A stretch of DNA of 39,547 nucleotides from Pseudomonas sp. GD04019 (GTDB taxonomy: Bacteria > Pseudomonadota > Gammaproteobacteria > Pseudomonadales > Pseudomonadaceae). Of the stretch, positions 32,267-39,407 are shown piece by piece. Location of the stretch: contig NZ_JAOEEA010000018.1 of NCBI RefSeq assembly GCF_029837695.1, positions 1-39,547 on the forward strand, in the 5' to 3' direction. The translations under genes and the position numbers were made by a program. The notes under the pieces were generated by a model. That model ran no database searches, was not told the origin of the DNA, and worked only from the letters and a program-made list of their open reading frames with translations. Within the stretch, counting starts at the first letter, position 1. Each line of letters begins with the position of its first letter.

Positions 32267-32730
32267 AGAAGCGCAAGCCCAACAGCGCCCACGCCCGCAT
32301 GGTGCGCTACAGCCGCGCAATGCTGCGCAGCAATCACGTGGCGGTGATCGATCTGGAGGCCAGCAACCTCCACACGCTGATCAACTGGAAGAACGGCTCT
32401 CTCATCACCAGCAATGCCCGCAAGGCCTTGGTGGATGCCGTGTGCGATCTCCCCCACCAGTGGAGCATCTACATCGCCGGCATCTGCCGGAAACAGTGCG
32501 GCGAGCGCTACCTCAAGAGCATCGAAGTGGCACTGCAGAACGGCTACCTGGCGAAGCACCTTGGCGACGTAATCCAAGCCTACAGCGAACCGCTCCGCGC
32601 GAACTGCCCACCGCACCACCTGATTGGCATGGCGTGGATCGCCACGCCCTATGACGTCACCATCGAGGAGGCCCACGCCTACGACATCTTCGAATCACTC
32701 GGCGCCTGGTCGGCCCTGGAGGCAGCATGA
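32263..32730 (+). CDS. Early operon protein of unknown function
   Basis: The 155-residue product starts with a strongly basic stretch (MKKRKPNSAHARMVRYSRAMLRS). The fold looks mixed alpha/beta. Four cysteines occur, two of them in CRKQCGERYLKSIE. It overlaps both neighbours by four bases. I do not recognise the family. Confidence 0.75.
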   Translation: MKKRKPNSAHARMVRYSRAMLRSNHVAVIDLEASNLHTLINWKNGSLITSNARKALVDAVCDLPHQWSIYIAGICRKQCGERYLKSIEVALQNGYLAKHLGDVIQAYSEPLRANCPPHHLIGMAWIATPYDVTIEEAHAYDIFESLGAWSALEAA

Positions 32731-32996
32731 AGGACTCCGTACCCAACCCGCAGCTGCAAGCCTCCCGCATCAGCGCGACCATCAGCACCGGCTTCAACGT
32801 GACCACCGCGGACGGCAAGCCGGCCCGCATGGCCATCGTGGACGAAGCCGGCAACATCATCGAAGCCGGCCCGGCCGTGGCCTGGGCTGCGTGGCGAGTG
32901 TGCATTGAGGCTCAGGAGAATTTCTGGCAGGGCGAGGGGCACCTAGTAGTTCATTCAGCGCCACCTACAACTCACCAGCACAAGAATGCCGCATAA
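32727..32996 (+). CDS. Last protein of rightward operon, unknown function
   Basis: The 89-residue product begins MKDSVPNPQLQASRISATISTG. Its middle (GKPARMAIVDEAGNIIEAG) resembles a stretch in the protein encoded at 24,553-24,918. It ends three bases before a strong terminator. The conserved segment may be a small beta domain; the function is unknown. Confidence 0.7.
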   Translation: MKDSVPNPQLQASRISATISTGFNVTTADGKPARMAIVDEAGNIIEAGPAVAWAAWRVCIEAQENFWQGEGHLVVHSAPPTTHQHKNAA

Positions 32997-32998
32997 AC

Positions 32999-33024
32999 AA
33001 AAGGCGCCGATATTGGCGCCTTTT
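32999..33024. terminator. Bidirectional terminator between convergent operons
   Basis: AAAAGGCGCC (32,999-33,008) and GGCGCCTTTT (33,015-33,024) form a perfect stem with T runs on both strands. It separates the rightward early operon from the leftward integrase and membrane protein genes. Confidence 0.88.
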
Positions 33025-33026
33025 AT

Positions 33027-33548
33027 TTATTCTGCCGTAGCCTTCGTGAACAGCCGATGTATGTAGCGAACTCGACCTCGGTCGGTGTTGTTCTTCAATG
33101 CACTCTTAATGACCCTTCTGTCCGCGGCAGCAAGGTCACCCAATGCAGCCATCAGTATCCTGCTGGCGTCTGGATTTTTCGCACCACCCTTAACCACTTG
33201 CCAGTAAAGATGCCTGACAAGCGCGGGGTCGTTATCTCCCAAATTAACCGCTGGCGACTTGACCCGGTCTTCTTCACTGCGGATAGAGAACTTTGGCACT
33301 TCCAATACTTCAACCTGAGTCGTTTTGTTCTCAGTCAAAGAAGAGACTGTCAACGCATCGACCACGTCTGCAGGATCCTCACTTGCTTTCGCAGTAATCT
33401 TCGCCTGCTCTTCAATCTCTGAGCGTAGAGCCGCCACCATCCGTTGCTGAGCTAGCACAGACTCGCGGAGAGTTTTCACCGAATAAAGGAGCGCGATGAT
33501 TCCGCCAACAACAGGAACAGCCGAGAGAAACGGGAGTAGCTCATTCAT
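33027..33548 (-). CDS. Single-pass membrane protein with helical cytoplasmic part, unknown
   Basis: The 173-residue product has one N-terminal membrane segment (about residues 4-23, PFLSAVPVVGGIIALLYSV). A coiled-coil helix follows (about residues 25-58, TLRESVLAQQRMVAALRSEIEEQ), and then a soluble domain with a basic helical end (RRVIKSALKNNTDRGRVRYIHRLF). It overlaps the upstream membrane protein gene (ATGA) and is the last gene of the integrase unit. Base composition is lower in GC than the surrounding phage genes. No known family is recognised; the layout fits a lysogenic conversion, exclusion or defence gene. Confidence 0.8.
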   Translation of the reverse strand: MNELLPFLSAVPVVGGIIALLYSVKTLRESVLAQQRMVAALRSEIEEQAKITAKASEDPADVVDALTVSSLTENKTTQVEVLEVPKFSIRSEEDRVKSPAVNLGDNDPALVRHLYWQVVKGGAKNPDASRILMAALGDLAAADRRVIKSALKNNTDRGRVRYIHRLFTKATAE

Positions 33549-33982
33549 TGAGGAGCCCTCAAGGTGAAATCTGTGTACGGCTTCAAGTCAACAACATGGA
33601 GCTTGAACTTCAAGACAATATTGGACAGCAACAAGAAACAAAGCGCCCATAGAGCATTGAAATTACCTACATCGTCTTTCTGACCATCAATAAGAAAACC
33701 AAACATGGCCGTATAGAAGAAACACATCAGAATCGACAAAGAAAATATCACCGTGCTTCTCGATGCTACGCCTGTCGTGACTGAGTAAATGCTGGCGGCG
33801 AGAACCATATTGGAATCACTCACGCCACCAGTAATTGCATACTCAACAATCAACGGGGCCAACGGCAGACAGAGATTGAAGGCTACGCTAACGAGCCAAT
33901 TGCCTACCCCGTCTGCTCTAGCAAGCCAACCACTCTTCTTTGCAACGGCTGCCGGCGCTACCGGATTCAGTACGTCACTCAC
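33545..33982 (-). CDS. Small polytopic membrane protein, unknown
   Basis: The 145-residue product has about four membrane segments (residues 28-50, 56-72, 77-98 and 108-127) and hydrophilic ends. The segments are aromatic and rich in Leu, Ile and Phe. Its ATG overlaps the integrase stop codon, and its stop overlaps the next gene, so integrase, this protein and the single-pass protein are probably made from one message. GC content is lower than in the phage core genes. I do not recognise the family. Confidence 0.8.
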   Translation of the reverse strand: MSDVLNPVAPAAVAKKSGWLARADGVGNWLVSVAFNLCLPLAPLIVEYAITGGVSDSNMVLAASIYSVTTGVASRSTVIFSLSILMCFFYTAMFGFLIDGQKDDVGNFNALWALCFLLLSNIVLKFKLHVVDLKPYTDFTLRAPQ

Positions 33983-35616
33983 TCATCCATCCTTCTATCG
34001 ACACTACTTTCCCAAGCACCTGTGCGCCGATTGACCCTCAACCAGCGCCGTTGGCCTGAGCGCGATATAAGCAGCATATCAAGGTGCCCGCCGTTTTCAC
34101 TAGGCACCAATCCCCTCATATACACCACCACCTTACTGAAGGTATCGAGCACCAACTGCCGCAGCTGCTCCCGCGCAGGGCTGTAGATGTCCTGGGCCCC
34201 TGCGGCCAGAGCCTGCCATTGCTCGGCTGCAGCGGGCGTCTGCCCCTTTGACTGGATGGCCTGTTGCCGCTCCAGCTGCTCCCCTTCAACCTGAAGCTGC
34301 TGCAGCTCGGCCTCCAGCTCGCGCGCCTTGCGCACAAACGCCAACGGTGCCGGGCCCTGATCATCCGCCAGCAGCGCCTCGGTGATTCTGGCCAACTGTC
34401 GCTCCACCTCCCCGCACTTTCGGCGGGTCCCTTGTAGACGCTGCCGCAACCCATGCCCATCGTCAGAAGGCTCGGCCAAGCGAGACAGGTTCATCTGATC
34501 CGAGCAGTAGGAAGGAATCGCCTTCTCCACCGGAACCACACTGCAGCTGGCCGACTTGCAGCCAGAGCTCTTACTGTAGGAAGTGCAGTGCAGCCGACGA
34601 TGCCCATCGTTAAGGGTGCCGTCTTCTTTGGCACGGCTCACCAGGTTCTGAGCGACCACCGCAGTACCGCAGTATCCGCACCAGGTGATGCCGATGCCGG
34701 TGACGATCCCAACAATGTCACTGGCACCCCGCCGACCGTGCCGCGTTTCGGTGGACGCCTGCAGGTCATCAAACTCCTCATCACTGAGCACGCGCGGGTA
34801 GTAACCCTCCAGCAGATAATCCTCACCGTCGACACTGATTCGCTTTGCCCCACGCAGGGCCGGCAGCTTGATCAGGCGGTAGATCTGCTGGCCAGCCAGC
34901 CCCCAGTCACTCAGGGTGTACCCCTGCTCGGCCATCTTACGTACAGCCCTGGTAGCCCCCTCACCCTGTTTGTACAGCTTCAGCGCATACCGAACCGCCT
35001 CCACTCGCTCAGGGATCAGTTGCCACGCTTCGCCGTCCCAGCGCAGCCACTGCGGGTCTTTCCCGTTTCGGATCAGGCCTCGATAGGTGCCAGCCTTCCA
35101 GCCTTCGCACTGCCGCCTGATCGCTGCCTTGACCCGCTTGCTCTTCGTATCCGATTCCTCGTGCGCGCGGATCATCACCAATAGCGAGTACACCAAGTCC
35201 ATCGGCTGGGCTTTCAAGCCCGCGCGGTTGTATTCACGGCCATCGCTGGCGGTCACCACCGTGATTCCTGCATTGATGATCTGCGCCAACTGCGCCTGGG
35301 CTTGTATGGGCTCAGCCCGGCTCAAGCGGTCGAGCCCCTCAACGATCAGCACCGAACCTTCCGGTATCCGCCCCTCATCCACCGCCTTCAGGAAAGCACC
35401 GAGCGCACCCTGCTTGACGTGCAACTGGTGGTAGGCAGACAAGCCCTCGTCCCGAAGCGACAAGCTCTCATCGAGCAGCAGCCCCCGCTCAGCCGCCCAG
35501 CGCTGGGCGTATTGAAGCTGACGATCGGCACTGCTCCCCGTCGCCTGCCGAGGATCGGAAAACCGCAGATAGCTGTATACTCTCGCGTTTATTTTTGGCA
35601 CCCGTGATCCGCCCAT
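33979..35616 (-). CDS. int: Large serine recombinase (phage integrase)
   Basis: The 545-residue product begins with the resolvase-type catalytic domain: YLRFSDPRQATGSSADRQ with probable nucleophile Ser20, then VLIVEGLDRLSRAEPIQAQ. The recombinase domain follows, then a zinc-ribbon-like part (CGYCGTAVVAQ and paired cysteines in CKSASC), and a coiled coil near residues 420-480. It would catalyse integration and, with a directionality factor, excision. The ATG at 35,616 shares bases with the rimO ATG on the other strand; a GTG at 35,603 is an alternative. Neither has a clear ribosome site, so the exact start is uncertain. Confidence 0.93.
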   Translation of the reverse strand: MGGSRVPKINARVYSYLRFSDPRQATGSSADRQLQYAQRWAAERGLLLDESLSLRDEGLSAYHQLHVKQGALGAFLKAVDEGRIPEGSVLIVEGLDRLSRAEPIQAQAQLAQIINAGITVVTASDGREYNRAGLKAQPMDLVYSLLVMIRAHEESDTKSKRVKAAIRRQCEGWKAGTYRGLIRNGKDPQWLRWDGEAWQLIPERVEAVRYALKLYKQGEGATRAVRKMAEQGYTLSDWGLAGQQIYRLIKLPALRGAKRISVDGEDYLLEGYYPRVLSDEEFDDLQASTETRHGRRGASDIVGIVTGIGITWCGYCGTAVVAQNLVSRAKEDGTLNDGHRRLHCTSYSKSSGCKSASCSVVPVEKAIPSYCSDQMNLSRLAEPSDDGHGLRQRLQGTRRKCGEVERQLARITEALLADDQGPAPLAFVRKARELEAELQQLQVEGEQLERQQAIQSKGQTPAAAEQWQALAAGAQDIYSPAREQLRQLVLDTFSKVVVYMRGLVPSENGGHLDMLLISRSGQRRWLRVNRRTGAWESSVDRRMDE

Positions 35617-36949
35617 GACAACGAATGTAGAAAAGAAAGCGCCTAGTGTAGGGTTTATTTCCTTAGGGTGCCCCAAGGCCACCGTCGACTCCGAACGCAT
35701 CCTCACCCAGTTGCGCATGGAAGGGTACGAGATCGTCCCGACCTACCAGGATGCCGACGTCGTGGTGGTCAACACCTGCGGCTTCATCGACAGCGCCAAG
35801 GCCGAGTCGCTGGACACCATCGGCGAAGCCATCGCCGAGAACGGCAAGGTGATCGTCACCGGCTGCATGGGCGTGTCCGAGAACGCCATCCGCGACGTGC
35901 ACCCGAGCGTGCTGGCCGTCACCGGCCCGCAGCAGTACGAGCAGGTGGTCAACGCCGTGCACGAGGTGATCCCGCCCAAGGCCGATCACAACCCCTACGT
36001 CGACCTGGTGCCGCCGCAGGGCATCAAGCTGACCCCGCGCCACTACGCCTACCTGAAGATTTCCGAGGGCTGCAACCACAGCTGCGCCTTCTGCATCATC
36101 CCGTCCATGCGCGGCAAGCTGGTCAGCCGTCCGGTGGGTGACGTGCTGTCCGAGGCCCAGCGCTTGGTCAAGGCTGGCGTCAAAGAGCTGCTGGTGATCA
36201 GCCAGGACACCAGCGCCTACGGCGTCGACCTCAAGTACAAGACCGACTTCTGGGAAGGCCAGCCGGTCAAGACCCGTATGAAGGAGCTGTGCGAAGCGCT
36301 CTCCAGCATGGGCGTGTGGGTGCGCCTGCACTACGTCTACCCGTACCCGAACGTGGACGACGTGATCCCGCTGATGGCTGCCGGCAAGCTACTGCCGTAC
36401 CTGGACATCCCGTTCCAGCACGCCAGCCCGAAAGTGCTCAAGTCCATGAAGCGCCCCGCCTTCGAAGACAAGACCCTGGCCCGCATCAAGTCCTGGCGCG
36501 AGATCTGCCCGGAACTGACCATCCGCTCCACCTTCATCGTCGGCTTCCCCGGCGAGACCGAGGAAGACTTCCAGTACCTGCTGGACTGGCTGACCGAAGC
36601 CCAGCTCGACCGCGTCGGCTGCTTCCAGTACAGCCCGGTGGATGGCGCCCCGGCCAACGACCTGGGCCTGGAGCCAGTGCCGGACGATGTGAAGCAGGAC
36701 CGCTGGGACCGCTTCATGGCCCATCAGCAAGCCATTAGCGCCGCGCGCCTGCAGCGCAAGGTCGGCACCGAGATCGAAGTGCTGATCGACGAAGTCGACC
36801 ACGAAGGCGCCGTCGCCCGTTCCTGGGCCGATGCCCCGGAGATCGATGGCAGCGTGTTCATCGACAGCACCACCGTGCAGCCGGGCGACAAGGTCCGCGT
36901 GCGCATCGTCGATGCCGACGAGTACGACCTCTGGGCCGAGCTGGTCTGA
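35615..36949 (+). CDS. rimO: Ribosomal protein S12 methylthiotransferase RimO (hybrid 5' end)
   Basis: The 444-residue protein is complete. It has the N-terminal MTTase domain (ISLGCPKATVDSE with Cys19, NTCGF, TGCMGV). The radical SAM motif CNHSCAFC lies near residue 155, and a C-terminal TRAM domain ends in DEYDLWAELV. RimO adds a methylthio group to an Asp of ribosomal protein S12. Codons 2-18 use ACA, AAT, GTA, AGT, TTT, ATT and TTA, unlike the strongly GC-ending codons from Cys19 onward, so the prophage probably supplies the start. A possible -10 (TATACT, 35,576) lies in the integrase gene; no good ribosome site is seen. Confidence 0.97.
   Translation: MTTNVEKKAPSVGFISLGCPKATVDSERILTQLRMEGYEIVPTYQDADVVVVNTCGFIDSAKAESLDTIGEAIAENGKVIVTGCMGVSENAIRDVHPSVLAVTGPQQYEQVVNAVHEVIPPKADHNPYVDLVPPQGIKLTPRHYAYLKISEGCNHSCAFCIIPSMRGKLVSRPVGDVLSEAQRLVKAGVKELLVISQDTSAYGVDLKYKTDFWEGQPVKTRMKELCEALSSMGVWVRLHYVYPYPNVDDVIPLMAAGKLLPYLDIPFQHASPKVLKSMKRPAFEDKTLARIKSWREICPELTIRSTFIVGFPGETEEDFQYLLDWLTEAQLDRVGCFQYSPVDGAPANDLGLEPVPDDVKQDRWDRFMAHQQAISAARLQRKVGTEIEVLIDEVDHEGAVARSWADAPEIDGSVFIDSTTVQPGDKVRVRIVDADEYDLWAELV
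35661..35678. other. Probable attachment-site core within rimO (prophage-host joint)
   Basis: CCTTAGGGTGCCCCAAGG is an imperfect palindrome with 7 of 8 arm positions paired around a central TG (35,669-35,670). A non-palindromic central dinucleotide inside an inverted repeat is what large serine integrases use. The codon usage of rimO switches from AT-rich to GC-rich at exactly this TG, and the integrase gene starts 53 bases away. Confidence 0.65.
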
Positions 36950-36964
36950 TCGCCACGTACCAAT

Positions 36965-36994
36965 AAAAAAGCCCCGCCGATGCGGGGCTTTTTT
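36965..36994. terminator. Bidirectional terminator between rimO and intI
   Basis: GCCCCGC (36,971-36,977) and GCGGGGC (36,982-36,988) form a stem with A and T runs on either side (AAAAAA...TTTTTT). It serves rimO from the left and intI from the right. Confidence 0.9.
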
Positions 36995-37009
36995 ATGCAT
37001 GCTCGCGAA

Positions 37010-37975
37010 TCAGGCTCGATCCAGCGGACTGAGCACACACAGGCCGCCGCGATTGAGTACATGAGTGTAGATCTGTGTGGTCTTCACATCGGAGTGGCCG
37101 AGCAACTCCTGCACGGTCCGGATGTCCTGCCCGCTCTCCAGCAGATGCGTGGCGAAGGAATGCCGCAATGTATGCGGCGTGGCCAGCTTGTCGATGCCGG
37201 CTGCCTTCAGCGCCGACTTGAAAGCGCGCTGGATACGCTTTTCATCGAAGTGATGGCGGCGCACCTTGCCGCTACGCGGATCACGGGAGAGCGATGCGGC
37301 CGGAAATACATACTGCCAAGCCCACTCCCAAGGCGCCTTGGGATACTTGCGCTCCAGAGCATCGGGTAGATAGACATCCCCTCTCCCCGCCTGCAACTCC
37401 GCCTCGTGCTTCGCTCTCACCACCGCCAAATGCTTTTTCAGCGGCACCTCCAGCCGGCGCGGCAAGACCGTGACCCGGTCCTTCATACCCTTGCCATCAC
37501 GCACCAGGATTTCGCCACGGGCAAAATCCACATCCTTGACGCGCAACCGCGCCACCTCCATCAAACGCATCCCCGCGCCATACAGCAAACTGGCCATCAG
37601 CCAGATATCGCCACTCAACTGCCCCAGCAGGTGCTGTACCTCCTCAACACTCAACACCACCGGCAGACGCGCCGGCCTCTTGGCCCGCACGACATCCCCG
37701 AGCCAAGGCAACTCCACCTGCAGAACCTTCTTATAGAGAAACAACAACGCCGCGAGCGCCTGGTTCTGCGTCGAGGCCGAGACATTCCTGCGCACGGCAA
37801 GATCGGAAAGAAACGCCTCGACTTCTGCCGCCGCCATATCGGCAGGGTGTCGATAGTTGTGAAAACGGATAAAACGCCGAACCCACTCGCAATAGACGCG
37901 CTCAGTGCGAATCGAGTAGTGTCGAAGACGAATCTGCTCGCGCATCTGATCGAGCAAACGGGGCTTGCCATCCAT
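37010..37975 (-). CDS. intI: Integron integrase IntI
   Basis: This 321-residue protein is a tyrosine recombinase with the full catalytic set: Arg137 (GAGMRLMEVARL), His268 and Arg271 (TPHTLRHSFATHLL), His294 (LLGHSDVKTTQ) and Tyr303 (IYTHV). The IntI-specific extra patch between the conserved boxes is present (ALERKYPKAPWEWAWQYVFPA, with the aromatic and Pro residues), which separates it from XerC and phage integrases. It would excise and insert cassettes at attI and attC. It is transcribed away from the cassettes, as usual. Confidence 0.96.
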   Translation of the reverse strand: MDGKPRLLDQMREQIRLRHYSIRTERVYCEWVRRFIRFHNYRHPADMAAAEVEAFLSDLAVRRNVSASTQNQALAALLFLYKKVLQVELPWLGDVVRAKRPARLPVVLSVEEVQHLLGQLSGDIWLMASLLYGAGMRLMEVARLRVKDVDFARGEILVRDGKGMKDRVTVLPRRLEVPLKKHLAVVRAKHEAELQAGRGDVYLPDALERKYPKAPWEWAWQYVFPAASLSRDPRSGKVRRHHFDEKRIQRAFKSALKAAGIDKLATPHTLRHSFATHLLESGQDIRTVQELLGHSDVKTTQIYTHVLNRGGLCVLSPLDRA

Positions 37976-38112
37976 GGTGTATAACTCCTTGTCTGGTCGT
38001 CCTGACCGTTGAGAGCCTCAGACTAGATAGGGATATGCAAGATGACAAGGAAGGTTATCCACCATCTCAGCCGACTGGTTACCCACCAGTTGGTGTCTAT
38101 TTGTAGTTAGGC
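37976..38112. promoter_or_regulatory. attI region
   Basis: This 137-base gap separates the intI start from the first cassette and ends in the recombination core GTTAGGC (38,106-38,112). An inverted repeat ACTGGT/ACCAGT (38,074-38,090) may be part of the integrase binding sites. The intI promoter and a cassette promoter should also be here, but no strong -10/-35 pair is clear and no proper LexA box is seen. Confidence 0.75.
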
Positions 38113-38446
38113 CACGTCTTCTGAATCATTCAATCATGCGAGAGGCCAATCAATCCGGGATGTTTGGGCTGCCTGTCCTGCGGCAGTCAGCGAACCGCCA
38201 AGCTGCGCGGCCGCCCATTGGCGCACGCCATCGCTCTGGAAGTGGTAACGCCATCACCGAGCTTGGGCACCACTCGCAGGTTCATCGCCAAACATCTGCC
38301 CGCACTGTTCTGCCAGGCTTGTTCAATTCGCTGCACGGCGTGTCTGCGGCCAGCCTAACCAGTTGGTCAAGCGGACGCCCACAAGCTCCGCTTGTGGGTG
38401 CCTTCCGTGCTTCGCACTCCAGCGCCGCTTACCGTGAGCGTTAGGC
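38113..38446 (+). mobile_element. Gene cassette 1 with no confident coding region
   Basis: This is the 334-base unit between attI and the end of the first attC. Two overlapping frames are possible: one from ATG 38,136 that runs through attC, and one of 64 residues from a TTG at 38,164 that stops at attC (38,358) and contains LRGRPLAHAIALEVVTPSPS. Neither has a ribosome site or a recognised family. The minus strand gives only about 30 codons. The cassette may encode a small RNA, a promoter, or a poorly conserved peptide. Confidence 0.7.
38353..38446. repeat. attC site of cassette 1
   Basis: The 94-base site runs from GCCTAAC to GTTAGGC. The inner arms GGTCAAGCGG and CCGCTTACC pair with one extra C unpaired, the usual strand-choosing bulge. 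The centre has a perfect stem, CCCACAAGC/GCTTGTGGG. Confidence 0.93.
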
Positions 38447-38490
38447 TTTTCGCAAACACCACTTCTGCTAGCTATCAAGCTTACGAAACC

Positions 38491-38883
38491 ATGCCCTTCG
38501 ATCTAGCTGAAAAATTCGTCGTCGCCGCAGAACACGCACTTGGCGCAGCGCTGCCGGATGAATACAAAGCGGCAATGCAATTGAGCAATGGGGGTGAATT
38601 GGAGGCCAACGGCGACGAATGGGCCCTGCACCCCATCGCCGATACATCAGACAGGAAGCGCTTAGCCCGCACATCGAATCACATCCTTGCTGAATCGCGG
38701 GCATGCCAAGGCTGGCGAGGATTTCCAGAGAACGCACTTGCTATAGCGAGCAACAGCGCTGGCGACCGACTTATCTTCCTTAAAAAGGGGGCAGCCTTCG
38801 ATGCTACTGTCTACGCATGGTCACATGAAACCGGCGAGCTTGAAGTAGCGGCCGAAAGCTTCAAGAAACTACGTTCAGCTTGA
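38491..38883 (+). CDS. SMI1/KNR4 (SUKH) family protein, integron cassette 2
   Basis: The 130-residue product starts MPFDLAEKFVVAAEHALGAALPDEYKAAMQLSNGGEL. Its LPDEYKAAMQLSNGGE is the signature start of the SMI1/KNR4 fold. The end, DRLIFLKKGAAFDATVYAWSHETGE, matches the later beta strands. Members often act as immunity proteins against secreted or contact-delivered toxins. No toxin gene is beside it. The ATG at 38,491 is the first with the family N-terminus; earlier frames begin inside the attC and are not credible. No good ribosome site is visible. Confidence 0.9.
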   Translation: MPFDLAEKFVVAAEHALGAALPDEYKAAMQLSNGGELEANGDEWALHPIADTSDRKRLARTSNHILAESRACQGWRGFPENALAIASNSAGDRLIFLKKGAAFDATVYAWSHETGELEVAAESFKKLRSA

Positions 38884-38946
38884 GCCCAAGTGGCAATCGG
38901 AATGGGAATGCCATGAGTAGATCAACCGCTTTAGCACCTGTCACTA

Positions 38947-39016
38947 GCCTAACTAGTTGTTCAACAGGACGTCTACCAGCTTCACTGGTAGCCGCCTGTT
39001 AACGCGGGCGTTAGGC
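38947..39016. repeat. attC site of cassette 2
   Basis: The 70-base site runs from GCCTAAC to GTTAGGC. GTTCAACAGG and CCTGTTAAC pair with one bulged C, as in the first attC. The core hairpin is CTACCAG/CTGGTAG. Confidence 0.93.
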
Positions 39017-39021
39017 AACCC

Positions 39022-39396
39022 ATGAGCTCAAGAACCAAAATAGCCCTCGCTATAACTCTTGTTCTTTACGCTGTTACAGGAGTCGCAGCGTGGAGCAAAG
39101 AAGCCAAATTAATGGCTTACAAAGCCCAAGAGGGTTACGACCAGGCCCAAAAGCTTCAGAAGAAACTTGAGTTTGAATGCACAGCAAAAGGTCTTAGAAA
39201 TTCCTGCGCATTTAATATTTCATATGCAGCCGGCCCAAACTGGACAGTCAAAGTTCTTCCTATACTGCCAGGAGTTGCATTAATAAACTCAGCCTATTAT
39301 GTTGGCCCCAAATGGGCCGAAGGCTCAACTCGCATAGAGCTATGGTATGGTTTCGGCTCAATTACTCTCCAAGAACTCGGAACATGGGTATCCTGA
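39022..39396 (+). CDS. Small membrane-anchored protein of unknown function, cassette 3
   Basis: The 124-residue product has an N-terminal membrane segment or uncleaved signal (about residues 7-24). A short charged helix follows (AQKLQKKLEFE), then a beta-rich part with two cysteines. It starts only six bases after the previous attC, so no usual ribosome site fits. The base composition is much richer in A and T than rimO or the phage genes, pointing to a distant origin. I do not recognise the family. Confidence 0.8.
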   Translation: MSSRTKIALAITLVLYAVTGVAAWSKEAKLMAYKAQEGYDQAQKLQKKLEFECTAKGLRNSCAFNISYAAGPNWTVKVLPILPGVALINSAYYVGPKWAEGSTRIELWYGFGSITLQELGTWVS

Positions 39397-39407
39397 ATTG
39401 CCGTGCC

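Larger units (their letters stand above)
1..35669. mobile_element. Prophage (siphovirus type, lambda-like head), left end outside window
   Basis: A continuous set of phage genes runs from the left edge to the rimO joint: tail, head, packaging, lysis, replication, switch, early operon and serine integrase. The right boundary is placed at about 35,669 because the codon use of rimO changes there and an 18-bp imperfect palindrome with a central TG spans the joint. No second attachment site can be checked, since the left end is missing. Every expected head and packaging gene seen is open and full length, so nothing visible suggests decay, but no endolysin and no tail-tip or fibre genes fall in the window. 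Confidence 0.93.

Noticed and set aside
35617..35718. Longer integrase starting inside rimO at 35,718
   Set aside because: The extra residues derive from the rimO complement beyond the probable joint and precede no conserved part of the recombinase.
38074..38090. Possible LexA box in the intI promoter region
   Set aside because: CTG and CAG are 9 bases apart rather than 10, and the flanking bases do not fit the usual box.
38392..38490. Longer start for the SUKH cassette gene
   Set aside because: It would begin inside attC and adds residues unlike the family; the ATG at 38,491 gives the proper N-terminus.
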